NCBI GenBank assembly: GCA_002329075.1
Contig: DCXR01000060.1
Coordinates: 1-30,789 of the forward strand
DNA from: Candidatus Neomicrothrix sp. UBA2131
GTDB taxonomy: Bacteria; Actinomycetota; Acidimicrobiia; Acidimicrobiales; MedAcidi-G1
Direction: 5' to 3'
Length of the DNA stretch: 30,789 nt
The notes under the pieces were generated by a model. The model did no database searches. It was given only the letters and a program-made list of their open reading frames with translations, and had not been told where the DNA came from. A program made the translations under genes and the position numbers. This document shows positions 1-6,811 of this stretch, one piece after another (the stretch's first letter is position 1; each line of letters begins with the position of its first letter).

Positions 1-1
1 A

Positions 2-772
2 CTCGGCAACTACGCACTCGTGCCGCTGCGCTTCGAAGATGCCGAAGGCTCGACCGTCCGACTCGGGCTCGGCGTGGACCTGGCGGTGCATCCGGACGCC
101 CGGGGATCCGGGGCCTTCCGGCGGACCGTGGAGAACAGCTACGAGGAGGGCCGCTCCGCCGGCCTCGACGGTATCCTCGGCATCGCCAACCTCGAGTCGG
201 CTCCGCGGATGGTCGAGGCGATGGGTTGGCGCCAACTCGATCCACTGCCCCTCCGGCTCCTGTTGCCCACGCCCTGGTCGGGTCGCCACGAGCACCACGC
301 CGTCACCGAAGACCTGCTCGCGAGTGGGTGCCTCGACGAATGGCTGCCGGGCCGCTCCCGGGCGGGGGACACCGGCTACGCCGCCACCTGGTCGGCTGAG
401 CAGTTGCGCTGGCGGCTGGGCAGGCGTCGGGCGGACTACGTCCTCCATGTCCTCGATGACGCCATCCTCGTCAGCACGCGCGCCCGGATGGCCGGGGTTC
501 GCTTCGCCGTGCTCCTGAAGGTCATTCCCCGGCGACCCCTCGACGCGACCCTCGCCGGCGGGCCGCTGGCCGCCGTCGTCGGAGAGCACCACCGCACGCC
601 GTTCGTGGTCCACTGGGGGCGCAACCACGATGTTCGTTTCCGCTACTTGTCGCTCCCCCGCCGGTTCATGCCGAGTCCGCTGGAGGTAGTCCTTTTCAGC
701 TTCCACGACGACTTCGACGCAGCGGTGTTCGAGTTCTGCTGCTTCGAGTTCCTCGACTTCGACGCCTTCTGA
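2..772 (+). CDS. GNAT-family N-acetyltransferase-like protein, 5' partial
   Basis: The frame is open from the left edge, so the true start lies outside the window; the GTG at 20 is only an internal candidate. The visible part begins with a beta-strand segment followed by an acetyl-CoA-binding-like loop (VHPDARGSGAFRR, about residues 30-42 of the visible frame), which resembles the R/Q-x-x-G-x-G/A loop of GNAT enzymes. A second half of about 170 residues follows, as in two-lobed GNAT proteins that acylate small molecules or sugars. The C-terminus is unusually rich in Phe, Asp and Cys. The acceptor substrate cannot be told. A glycosyltransferase follows 65 bases downstream, so a role in surface-sugar modification is possible but unproven. 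The family call is moderate because motif A is the only recognisable part. Confidence 0.6.
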   Translation, partial: LGNYALVPLRFEDAEGSTVRLGLGVDLAVHPDARGSGAFRRTVENSYEEGRSAGLDGILGIANLESAPRMVEAMGWRQLDPLPLRLLLPTPWSGRHEHHAVTEDLLASGCLDEWLPGRSRAGDTGYAATWSAEQLRWRLGRRRADYVLHVLDDAILVSTRARMAGVRFAVLLKVIPRRPLDATLAGGPLAAVVGEHHRTPFVVHWGRNHDVRFRYLSLPRRFMPSPLEVVLFSFHDDFDAAVFEFCCFEFLDFDAF

Positions 773-825
773 TCCCTTCGCTGAACGGGGAGACCCCGAT
801 CGGCGGGCCGACCGGACTGCTCCGG

Positions 826-831
826 TACCGT
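826..831 (+). promoter_or_regulatory. -10 element of a leaderless promoter for the GT2 gene
   Basis: TACCGT lies six bases before the GTG at 838. This spacing places the transcription start at or next to the first base of the start codon, and no ribosome binding site is present. The same arrangement recurs before many genes in this window. Confidence 0.5.
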
Positions 832-837
832 GACGGC

Positions 838-1557
838 GTGCGCACCGCCGTCGTCATCCCCGCGTTCAACGAGGCCGAGGCCCTGCCGGGCGTCCTCGCC
901 GAGTTGGCTGCGGCCGTCCCCGACCATGCCGTCGTCGTCATCGACGACGGCTCGTCGGACGACACTGCCGGGGTAGCTGCTGCAGCAGGGGTGACCTGCC
1001 TGCGGCTGCCCTTCAACCTCGGCATCGGGGGCGCCCTCCGCCTCGGCTTCCGCTTCACCGCCGAGGAGGGCTTCGAACGGGTATACCAGTTCGATGCCGA
1101 CGGCCAGCACGACCCGTCCCAGATCCCGATCCTCCTCGCCGGCCTCGAGAATGCCGACATGGTGGTGGGCACGCGCTTCGCCGTCGGAGACCCGGGTGAC
1201 GGCGGGTACCGCGTGGGGCGTGGTCGCGGCCTCGCCATGGGCCTGCTCCGGTGGTTGGTTCGACGGGCAACCGGTCGCCGCTTCACCGACACCTCGTCGG
1301 GCTTTCGTGCCCTTCGGAGGCCTGTGCTCGAGTTGTTCGCCACCGACTACCCGGTCGAGTACATGGATTCCGTGGAAGCGCTCCTGCTGGCCGTTCGCCA
1401 TGGCTTCACGGTCGTCGAGGTGCCTGTACGGATGCGCGAGCGTCAGGGTGGTCGGCCTTCAACCCGGAACCTGCGCCTCGCCTACCACTACGTCCGGGTG
1501 CTGATCGTCCTGGTAGCGGGCCTCGGGCGACGCACCCGACTGGGGGCCACCGCATGA
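838..1557 (+). CDS. GT-A family 2 glycosyltransferase (dolichyl/polyprenyl-phosphate sugar synthase-like)
   Basis: This 239-residue protein likely transfers a sugar from a nucleotide donor to a polyprenyl phosphate or an envelope acceptor at the cytoplasmic membrane. It starts with the GT2 signature VVIPAFNEAEALPGVL (5-20). It then has DDGSSDDT (36-43) for nucleotide binding and FDADGQHD (85-92), which contains the metal-binding DxD-like site. No membrane segment is obvious in the catalytic part, but the C-terminal tail (about 215-235) is hydrophobic. The GTG start has no ribosome binding site and sits six bases after TACCGT, so it is probably leaderless. The stop codon overlaps the ATG of the DUF2304 gene (ATGA), so the two are translationally coupled. 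GT2-DUF2304 pairs are common; the small partner probably anchors the enzyme. Confidence 0.88.
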   Translation: MRTAVVIPAFNEAEALPGVLAELAAAVPDHAVVVIDDGSSDDTAGVAAAAGVTCLRLPFNLGIGGALRLGFRFTAEEGFERVYQFDADGQHDPSQIPILLAGLENADMVVGTRFAVGDPGDGGYRVGRGRGLAMGLLRWLVRRATGRRFTDTSSGFRALRRPVLELFATDYPVEYMDSVEALLLAVRHGFTVVEVPVRMRERQGGRPSTRNLRLAYHYVRVLIVLVAGLGRRTRLGATA

Positions 1558-1901
1558 GCGACACCGCCCACCTCGTCTTCGCCGTCCTCGCCCTTCTGGC
1601 GCTGGCCCTGATCGTCCGCCTGGTCCGCCTGCAGGCCCTGAAGGCCAAGTACTCGGTCCTCTGGCTCACGGTCGGAGTCCTGTTGGCCGTCTCCGCAGCG
1701 GTGCCCGGGGTCCTCGATTGGATCGCCGGCAAGGTCGGCGTCGCCTACCAGCCGGCCCTGTTCCTGCTCCTTGGGTTCGGGTTCCTGCTGTTGTTGGCGA
1801 TGCACTTCTCCTACGAGCTCTCCCGCCTCGAGACGAGGGTCCGGACCCTGGCCGAGGAACTGACCCTGCTCCGCCACGAACTGGACGACAGGCAGGACTA
1901 G
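1554..1901 (+). CDS. DUF2304 small membrane protein
   Basis: This 115-residue protein has three hydrophobic segments (about 5-24, 35-55 and 67-86), followed by a charged amphipathic stretch (88-112) with heptad-like leucines that may form a coiled coil facing the cytoplasm. The layout fits DUF2304 proteins, which are usually encoded next to GT2 glycosyltransferases. Its ATG overlaps the stop of the upstream GT2 gene by four bases, which fixes the start and implies co-translation. A role as membrane anchor or regulator of the glycosyltransferase is inferred from this context; no catalytic motif is visible. It converges on the SGNH hydrolase gene, with 34 bases between the stops and no clear U-run terminator. 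Confidence 0.82.
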   Translation: MSDTAHLVFAVLALLALALIVRLVRLQALKAKYSVLWLTVGVLLAVSAAVPGVLDWIAGKVGVAYQPALFLLLGFGFLLLLAMHFSYELSRLETRVRTLAEELTLLRHELDDRQD

Positions 1902-1935
1902 GGCCTCCGCCAGAAGCACGTCCCCGAAGGCCGGA

Positions 1936-3096
1936 TCACCGCGCCACCAACCACCCATCGAGCACCAACTGCTCCTCGAGTTGACGAGCCAACAGGTCCG
2001 CGCCGATCTCGAGGAAGTGGACCCCGTGCTCCTTGCGAAGGGGAATGATGCTCCCGTCCTCGTTGACGATCTCGTCCCGGTACCGACCGTCCTCGTCACC
2101 GAGGACCTGCATGGAGTCGAGCACCGAGCCGGCAGGAGCCCAGGCAACCATCGTGTCGACCCAGATCTCGTTCAGTTCGTCGACCGCTGCAAACCGAGAG
2201 TCCCGCATCAGCGGCGTCGTCCACCAGTAGACGTGGCCTCCACCGGCCAGCCAGTGGGCGACGGCCTCGTCGGCCCGCTCTGCCAGGACCTCCCGCCAGC
2301 GGTCGCTCCCTGCCGGGAGGGCCTCTCCCTCGACGACGTAGCCCTCGAACTCGTTGGCACCGATCATCATGACGACCACGTCGGGTCGGGCCTGTGCCAC
2401 GGAGAAGTCGTAGTCGGTGAGAACGTCCTCATCCCAGTCCCAGTGGGGAACGGTGAAGCCGAAGCCGAGGGCTCCCCTGCCGGTGAGCGTCACATCGGAT
2501 CGGGTACCGAGGACGCGTTCCAGCCCGTATTGCAGGTCGAGCATCAGCGAGTCGCCCACGGCGAGTATCCGCAGTGGATCTTCCCTGGATGCGACCTGTG
2601 GCGCCACGGTGCTCGGTGGAGGCGGGACCGTGGTGGGAGGAAGCGTCGCAACGGAGGTGGCCGTCGCCTCGCTGGTGGTGGATGCGCCTCCCGCCGATGT
2701 CGTCGTCGCCTCGCTGGTGGTGGATGCGCCCGCCGCCGATGTCGTCGTCGCAACGGAGGTGGTCGTCGCCTCGCTGGTGGTGGATGCGCCCGCCGCCGTG
2801 GAGGTGTCCGTTGCCGAGGGCGTCGTTCTCGGGGTTCGGGTTGCCGGTGGCAGGGTCGTGATCGTCGGTGTTGATTCGAAGACACCAGCGGTGGCCTCAA
2901 GGGGACGATCGAGCCCCAGGGAGTGGCTGAGGCGTCCCACGGGGTCGGCCCAGGCAGTGGCCAGGCTGCGACGCCACCCCTCCGGCTGGGTATCCGCCCA
3001 GGTCTGGACAGAATCCGGGGCAAGGAGGCTGCCGCCCAGGAGCACCAGGAGGCTGACCGCGAGGATCCGGGTGGCCTGCCGGCGGGGACCGTCCAT
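1936..3096 (-). CDS. Secreted SGNH/GDSL-type hydrolase (DUF459-like) with Ser/Thr-rich linker
   Basis: This is a 386-residue exported protein. Residues 1-30 carry basic residues and a hydrophobic segment (11-26), either a signal peptide or an N-terminal anchor. Residues about 75-170 form a low-complexity Thr/Ser/Ala/Pro linker made of imperfect tandem repeats. The SGNH domain (about 175-375) shows block I AVGDSLM with Ser183 as likely nucleophile, block III MIGANE (245-249) for the oxyanion hole, and His360 in block V. The usual DxxH motif reads HGVH (357-360), so the canonical Asp is replaced. Family members are usually esterases or O-acyl hydrolases acting on the cell envelope. I chose the ATG at 3096 because the earlier 39 codons look non-coding and TACGCT (3106-3111, minus strand) lies nine bases before it. 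Confidence 0.8.
   Translation of the reverse strand: MDGPRRQATRILAVSLLVLLGGSLLAPDSVQTWADTQPEGWRRSLATAWADPVGRLSHSLGLDRPLEATAGVFESTPTITTLPPATRTPRTTPSATDTSTAAGASTTSEATTTSVATTTSAAGASTTSEATTTSAGGASTTSEATATSVATLPPTTVPPPPSTVAPQVASREDPLRILAVGDSLMLDLQYGLERVLGTRSDVTLTGRGALGFGFTVPHWDWDEDVLTDYDFSVAQARPDVVVMMIGANEFEGYVVEGEALPAGSDRWREVLAERADEAVAHWLAGGGHVYWWTTPLMRDSRFAAVDELNEIWVDTMVAWAPAGSVLDSMQVLGDEDGRYRDEIVNEDGSIIPLRKEHGVHFLEIGADLLARQLEEQLVLDGWLVAR
2663..2790. repeat. Tandem repeats coding for the SGNH hydrolase linker
   Basis: Three near-identical copies of a 26-base segment containing ctcgctggtggtggatgcgc occur at about 2663-2688, 2705-2730 and 2765-2790. They are separated by 16 and 34 bases of related GTCGTC-rich sequence. 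On the minus strand they encode the repeated GASTTSEA linker units. Such repeats are prone to copy-number change and probably set only the linker length. Confidence 0.8.
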
Positions 3097-3205
3097 CAGG
3101 GGGCGAGCGTAGCCGGATGGGCGGTTTTCGTCCGACCGCACACCGTGGTCGCGTAACCACCGGATGGCGATTGGTCCCCCTTCCCACTTTCGGGGACGAC
3201 CAACC

Positions 3206-3260
3206 TTTGGCAAGACAGATCTGCAGTTCGGACATTCATGTTCGGACTGCAGCTGCCAAA
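3206..3260 (+). promoter_or_regulatory. Long imperfect inverted repeat / hairpin leader upstream of the small membrane protein
   Basis: Arms 3221-3233 (ctgcagttcggac) and 3240-3252 (gttcggactgcag) pair over 13 positions with two G-U wobbles around a 6-base loop. Outer arms 3206-3212 (tttggca) and 3254-3260 (tgccaaa) extend the stem after an 8-base bulge on one side and a single base on the other. The structure ends two bases before the AAAGGGG ribosome binding site of the next gene. It could be a 5'-UTR RNA element. Alternatively TTGGCA (3207-3212) may act as a -35, which would make the dyad an operator. I recognise no known riboswitch class in it. Confidence 0.6.
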
Positions 3261-3276
3261 CAAAGGGGATTAACCA

Positions 3277-3600
3277 ATGATGTCAACCATCCTCACCCTT
3301 ATGGTGACGGCAATGGTCTTCCAGGCGGTAGTAGCCGTCCTGGATTCCGTTCTCGACACCGTCGGGGTCAACGCAATGTTGCGTGGACTCCCGATTGTGG
3401 GTGCGAACTTGACCCTGATCTATGCGTATCTGTTTGTCACCATCTCAAGCCTGGGCGGCCACGGCTACGGCTCCGGTCTCGAACTCCTGGGCATGGGTGA
3501 CTTCGGTACGGACCTCGGGGTGGCTGTGGTGATCGTGGCCTTCATCCCGGTCAAGGACGCTGCGATCAGCGCCCTGGGCAAGGGAATCTCACGCGGCTGA
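3277..3600 (+). CDS. Small multi-pass membrane protein of unknown function
   Basis: This 107-residue hydrophobic protein is one I do not recognise. It has three probable membrane segments (about 4-25, 37-58 and 77-96). A Gly-rich stretch (about 61-74) lies between the second and third segments, and the basic tail ends KGISRG. The start is supported by AAAGGGG at 3262-3268, nine bases before the ATG; the second ATG at 3280 is an equally possible start. The gene stands alone, with an unusually elaborate hairpin just upstream and a strong intrinsic terminator just downstream. This suggests an independent, well-expressed, regulated transcript. Codon use is less GC-biased than that of its neighbours. 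Holin-like, pilin-like and small-transporter roles are all possible and none is supported by a motif. Confidence 0.7.
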   Translation: MMSTILTLMVTAMVFQAVVAVLDSVLDTVGVNAMLRGLPIVGANLTLIYAYLFVTISSLGGHGYGSGLELLGMGDFGTDLGVAVVIVAFIPVKDAAISALGKGISRG

Positions 3601-3606
3601 CCACGC

Positions 3607-3624
3607 CGTACGAAACGTCGTACG
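3607..3624 (+). promoter_or_regulatory. Short hairpin overlapping the terminator base
   Basis: cgtacga (3607-3613) and tcgtacg (3618-3624) are perfect inverted repeats around an AACG loop. The last two bases belong to the left arm of the terminator that follows, so the two stems compete at their base. The segment also contains a direct repeat of gtacgaaacg (3608-3617 and 3620-3629). Confidence 0.45.
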
Positions 3625-3668
3625 AAACGCCCCGTCGCCTCCGGGCGGCGGGGCGTTTCGCCCTTTTT
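3623..3668 (+). terminator. Strong intrinsic terminator
   Basis: A 17-bp GC-rich stem pairs 3623-3639 with 3644-3660, with one G-U wobble and a TCCG tetraloop. It is followed by CCCTTTTTG (3661-3669). It ends the transcript of the small membrane protein gene 22 bases after its stop codon and separates it from the SDR gene. Confidence 0.9.
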
Positions 3669-3739
3669 GAGCGGGCTGCTGGTGACCCGAGCGCGATTGC
3701 TAGGTTCGGCGGACACCCTGAAGAGACGGGAGGCACCAG

Positions 3740-4480
3740 ATGACGAGATTCGGTGGCAAGGTGGCTGTCCTGACGGGCGCCGCCTCGGGCATCGGCCGGG
3801 CGACGGCGATCCGCCTGGCCGCCGAGGGTGCCACGGTCATCGGCCTGGACATCGACGAGACCGGACTCGCCGGTACCGGCGAAGCCGCCGGATCCATGGA
3901 CGCGATCGTCTGTGACGTGGCCGACAGGACGGCCTGCCACGCTGCCGTTGAACAGGTGGTCACCGACCACGGGCGCCTCGACGTCTTCGGCAACATCGCC
4001 GGCATCGCCAGAAGCCAGCACGTTCCCGACGTCACCGAGGCGGACTGGGACCGGATGGTCGCCGTCAACCTGTCGGGCGTCTTCTGGTGCGCCCAGGCCG
4101 CCATTCCCCACCTCCTCGAGGTCGACGGCGTCCTCATCAACATCGCCTCCAACGCCGGACTCATGGGCCAGGCCTACACCGTCCCCTACTGCGCAACCAA
4201 GGGTGCGGTCGTCAACATGACCCGTGCCCTCGCCATGGAGTACGCCAAGACCGGGCTGCGGGTCAACGCCATCGCCCCGGGTGCCGTCCGAACGCCCCTG
4301 GTGGACAACTACCAGATGCCCGAAGATGTCGACTTCGCCCTCATGGCCGGCTACATGGGCTTTCGCGACATGTCGGAGCCCGAGGACATCGCAGCCGCCT
4401 TCGCCTTCCTGGCATCCGACGAGGCCCGCCAGGTCCACGGGGCGATCTGGTCGGTCGACGCCGGACTGACCGCCGACTGA
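3740..4480 (+). CDS. Short-chain dehydrogenase/reductase (SDR)
   Basis: This 246-residue classical SDR is an NAD(P)-dependent oxidoreductase acting on an alcohol or ketone substrate that cannot be named. The Rossmann motif TGAASGIGR lies at 12-20, and Asp37 after beta-2 suggests NAD(H) preference. The NAG motif is replaced by NIAGI (85-89). The catalytic set is Ser137, Tyr150 and Lys154 in YCATK, and PGAVRT lies near 179. Full length is normal for the family. The start has a good ribosome binding site (GGGAGG, 3728-3733) and a possible -10 TAGGTT at 3701-3706. It follows a terminator and so begins its own unit. The HAD gene 22 bases downstream has its own leaderless promoter, so co-transcription is optional. 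Confidence 0.9.
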   Translation: MTRFGGKVAVLTGAASGIGRATAIRLAAEGATVIGLDIDETGLAGTGEAAGSMDAIVCDVADRTACHAAVEQVVTDHGRLDVFGNIAGIARSQHVPDVTEADWDRMVAVNLSGVFWCAQAAIPHLLEVDGVLINIASNAGLMGQAYTVPYCATKGAVVNMTRALAMEYAKTGLRVNAIAPGAVRTPLVDNYQMPEDVDFALMAGYMGFRDMSEPEDIAAAFAFLASDEARQVHGAIWSVDAGLTAD

Positions 4481-4498
4481 TTGGCCCCGGGGGGCAAC

Positions 4499-4504
4499 TA
4501 CCGT
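4499..4504 (+). promoter_or_regulatory. -10 element of a leaderless promoter for the HAD gene
   Basis: TACCGT lies seven bases before the ATG at 4512. This spacing favours the ATG over the in-frame GTG at 4503, which overlaps the -10 element itself. Confidence 0.5.
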
Positions 4505-4511
4505 GCCCGAG

Positions 4512-5144
4512 ATGGAACATCCATACGTTCTCGGCGTCGATCTCGACGGCGTCTGCGGCGACTACACGATCGTCTTCCGTGCGGTGGTCGCCGAGGAACT
4601 GGGAATCGACGAGGACCAGCTGTCCCTCGAGCGGTCCTGGGACTTCAACGAATGGAACCTCACGCCGGAGGACTTCGAACGGCTCCACCTCCTCGCCGTT
4701 GCCGAGCACCGGATCCTCCGAACCATGCCGGTCATCGAAGGTGCAGCCGAGGCCCTCTGGCGCCTTTCGGACGCCGGAGTGTGGATCCGCATCATCACGC
4801 ACCGGCTCTACGTGAACTGGAGCCACGCCGTCGCCATCGCCGACACGGTCGAGTGGTTGGACCAGCATCGAATCCCGTACCGCGACATCTGCTTCCTGGG
4901 GACCAAGCCAGAGGTCGAGGCCGACCTCTACATCGACGACGGACCCCACAACATCGAGGCCCTGCGAGCCACCGGCAACCGCGTGGTCGTCTTCGAAGCG
5001 CCCTACAACCGTGACATCGGGGGGCTCCGGGCAAGGGACTGGTCCGAATGCGAGCACCTGGTCCTGGTCGATGCGGCGGACCAGGGCTTTTCCCTGCAGA
5101 CGCAACTCCCGGGCTTCGAGTCGGGGACCGACCGCCTCCCCTGA
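4512..5144 (+). CDS. HAD-superfamily 5'-nucleotidase-like phosphatase (NT5C type)
   Basis: This 210-residue cytoplasmic HAD-fold protein resembles 5'(3')-deoxyribonucleotidases, which hydrolyse nucleoside monophosphates. Motif I is VDLDGV, with Asp10 as nucleophile and Asp12 as acid/base. Motif II is ITHR with Thr96. Motif III Lys is probably Lys132 in GTKPEVE, and motif IV is IDDGPHNIE with Asp142 and Asp143 binding Mg. The spacing and a helical cap insert (about 25-75, WDFNEWNLTPEDF) fit the NT5C family. The ATG at 4512 is chosen from the upstream TACCGT; the GTG at 4503 would add three residues. The substrate is inferred from family only. It ends 21 bases from the convergent crotonase gene. 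Confidence 0.8.
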   Translation: MEHPYVLGVDLDGVCGDYTIVFRAVVAEELGIDEDQLSLERSWDFNEWNLTPEDFERLHLLAVAEHRILRTMPVIEGAAEALWRLSDAGVWIRIITHRLYVNWSHAVAIADTVEWLDQHRIPYRDICFLGTKPEVEADLYIDDGPHNIEALRATGNRVVVFEAPYNRDIGGLRARDWSECEHLVLVDAADQGFSLQTQLPGFESGTDRLP

Positions 5145-5165
5145 TGAGACCAGGTTCCTCCCCGG

Positions 5166-5966
5166 TCAGCGGCGTTCGTAACCGGGCATGCGTTTCTCCG
5201 TGAATGCCCGCGGGCCCTCCTTGGCATCCTCCGAGCCGAACACCGCCTGCCCATAGGCCTGCTCGTGGGCGAACGCCTCCTCCTCGGTCATGCCCGAGGT
5301 CTCCCGGAGGGTCCGGAGGACGGCCTCGACCGCCAGGGGGCCGTTGGCGGCGATGGTGTCGGCAATCTCCAGGGCGGTGGCGAGGGCCTCGCCGTCGGGC
5401 ACCACATGGCCGACGAGGCCGAGTCGTTTCGCTTCGGGGGCGTCGATGTGACGTCCTGTCAGGAGGATGTCGGCTGCTGCTGTGAAGGGGATCTGGCGGG
5501 GTAGGCGGACCGCCGAGCCGGCCATCGGGTACAGCGACCAACGAACCTCCGAGACCCCGAACATGGCGCCCGCACCGGCGACCCTGATGTCGGCGCCCTG
5601 GAGGATCTCCGTACCGCCGGCTATGGCGTTGCCCTCGACGGCTGCGACCACGGGCACCCGGGGGTGCCTGGTCTTGAGGAGCCCGTCGTATATGAAGCCC
5701 GAACCCTCGCGCTCCATGCGTCCCTTCACGTCGTAGTCGTCCGTTGCCTCGGCGTCGCCGGCCATGGCCCGCAGGTCCATGCCCGCGGAGAAGTGCCCGC
5801 CGGAGCCGGTGAGGACGATCGCACGGATCTCCAGGTCCTTGTCGACCATGTCCCACGCATCGGCCAGGCGGGCGAACATGGCGAGCGTCATGGCATTGCG
5901 GCGCTGCGGTCGGTTCAGGGTTACCGTCAGGACATGGCCGTCCTTGTCGACGAGGCAGTCGGGCAT
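5166..5966 (-). CDS. Enoyl-CoA hydratase/isomerase (crotonase family) with both catalytic Glu
   Basis: This 266-residue protein would hydrate or isomerise an enoyl-CoA in beta-oxidation-type catabolism. The oxyanion-hole segment HFSAGMDL lies at 58-65 and EGNAIAGGTEI at 111-121. Comparison with rat crotonase places Glu120 at the Glu144 position and Glu140 (FGVSE) at the Glu164 position, so it should be hydratase-competent. The C-terminal EKRMPGYERR is the usual family end. The start is the ATG at 5966, because the earlier frame overlaps the upstream gene and lacks the fold. It is the last gene of a minus-strand operon, eight bases after the nucleotidyltransferase stop. Confidence 0.88.
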   Translation of the reverse strand: MPDCLVDKDGHVLTVTLNRPQRRNAMTLAMFARLADAWDMVDKDLEIRAIVLTGSGGHFSAGMDLRAMAGDAEATDDYDVKGRMEREGSGFIYDGLLKTRHPRVPVVAAVEGNAIAGGTEILQGADIRVAGAGAMFGVSEVRWSLYPMAGSAVRLPRQIPFTAAADILLTGRHIDAPEAKRLGLVGHVVPDGEALATALEIADTIAANGPLAVEAVLRTLRETSGMTEEEAFAHEQAYGQAVFGSEDAKEGPRAFTEKRMPGYERR

Positions 5967-5974
5967 GGTGGCGC

Positions 5975-6811
5975 TCAGGTCCCGGCCAGCGCGGAGCGGG
6001 CGTCCTCGAGGTCCTCGCGGCTCGTGACCCCGATCCAGGTCTCGTCCGTCCCCACGATGTCGATGTCGAGCAGCCCCTCGGCCCGTTGCTGGTCGAGGGC
6101 CTCGGGAAGCAGGAACTCGGCGGAGGGATCGTCGCTGTGGACGGCATGGAAGGCGGCCCACTGTCCCGCCAACCGTGCAATCGCCGCGGCTGGAAGCCCC
6201 CAGAGGTTCATCGACACCCGGGTGTCGTCGGATAGTTGCCCCGATGGGTCGTCGGCGATTATTCGACCATCCTGCCGCCTGATGCCGTGTGTCTCGACCA
6301 GGTTGACCAGGTTCCCGTCCACGACCCGGCAGATACCCCTTGATACGGACCCGGTGTTCGGGAGGGTGTGCCCCAGTTCGAATGCGATGATGACAGCGTG
6401 TCTACCATCCGTGGCCAGCAGCGCATCTACCGTGCGCCGGACGCTGGACGAGCCGTAGTGGTCGTCGGCGTTGAGGACCACTACAGGCCCCGAACAGACC
6501 CCGGCTGCGCTCAGCACCGCATGCCCCGTGCCCCAGGGCTTGTGCCGCGCCGGTCCGCAGGTGTCCTGGTGGACGATCGTGAGCGGCAGGTCCGGCCCGT
6601 GCTGGTACTCCAGGTGCTCTCGGAGAACGGCGTCGAGGTCGGTTCGGGCCACGACTACTACGTGTCCGATCCCCGCTGCCAGGGCGTCCCTGATGGCGAA
6701 GTCGAGAAAGGCCTCGCCGTTGGGGCCGACGTCGATGAGTTGCTTGTCGCCGCCGAACCTGGAGCCCAGCCCACCGGCCATCACGAGGAGCGTGATGTCG
6801 TCGGGGGTCAC
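5975..6811 (-). CDS. Sugar-phosphate nucleotidyltransferase-like protein
   Basis: This 278-residue GT-A-fold protein opens with VMAGGLGSRFGGDKQL (10-25), the NTP-binding signature of nucleotidyltransferases. It has GTGHAV (94-99), which binds the base, and NADDHYG (114-120), which holds the Mg-binding Asp. It would activate a phosphorylated sugar or similar compound with an NTP, but the substrate is unclear. It sits between two crotonase genes, overlapping the upstream one by ATGA and lying eight bases before the downstream one, which is odd company for a sugar-activating enzyme. It may instead act on a moiety linked to the CoA pathway, or be a passenger. The ATG is fixed by the four-base overlap. 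Confidence 0.8.
   Translation of the reverse strand: MTPDDITLLVMAGGLGSRFGGDKQLIDVGPNGEAFLDFAIRDALAAGIGHVVVVARTDLDAVLREHLEYQHGPDLPLTIVHQDTCGPARHKPWGTGHAVLSAAGVCSGPVVVLNADDHYGSSSVRRTVDALLATDGRHAVIIAFELGHTLPNTGSVSRGICRVVDGNLVNLVETHGIRRQDGRIIADDPSGQLSDDTRVSMNLWGLPAAAIARLAGQWAAFHAVHSDDPSAEFLLPEALDQQRAEGLLDIDIVGTDETWIGVTSREDLEDARSALAGT

Noticed and set aside
643..1401. Long minus-strand frames opposite the GT2 gene
   Set aside because: They are antisense shadows typical of GC-rich coding DNA; the plus-strand GT2 motifs are unambiguous.
2647..2800. CRISPR-like array
   Set aside because: The repeats are irregular and lie in frame within the Ser/Thr linker of the SGNH hydrolase gene.
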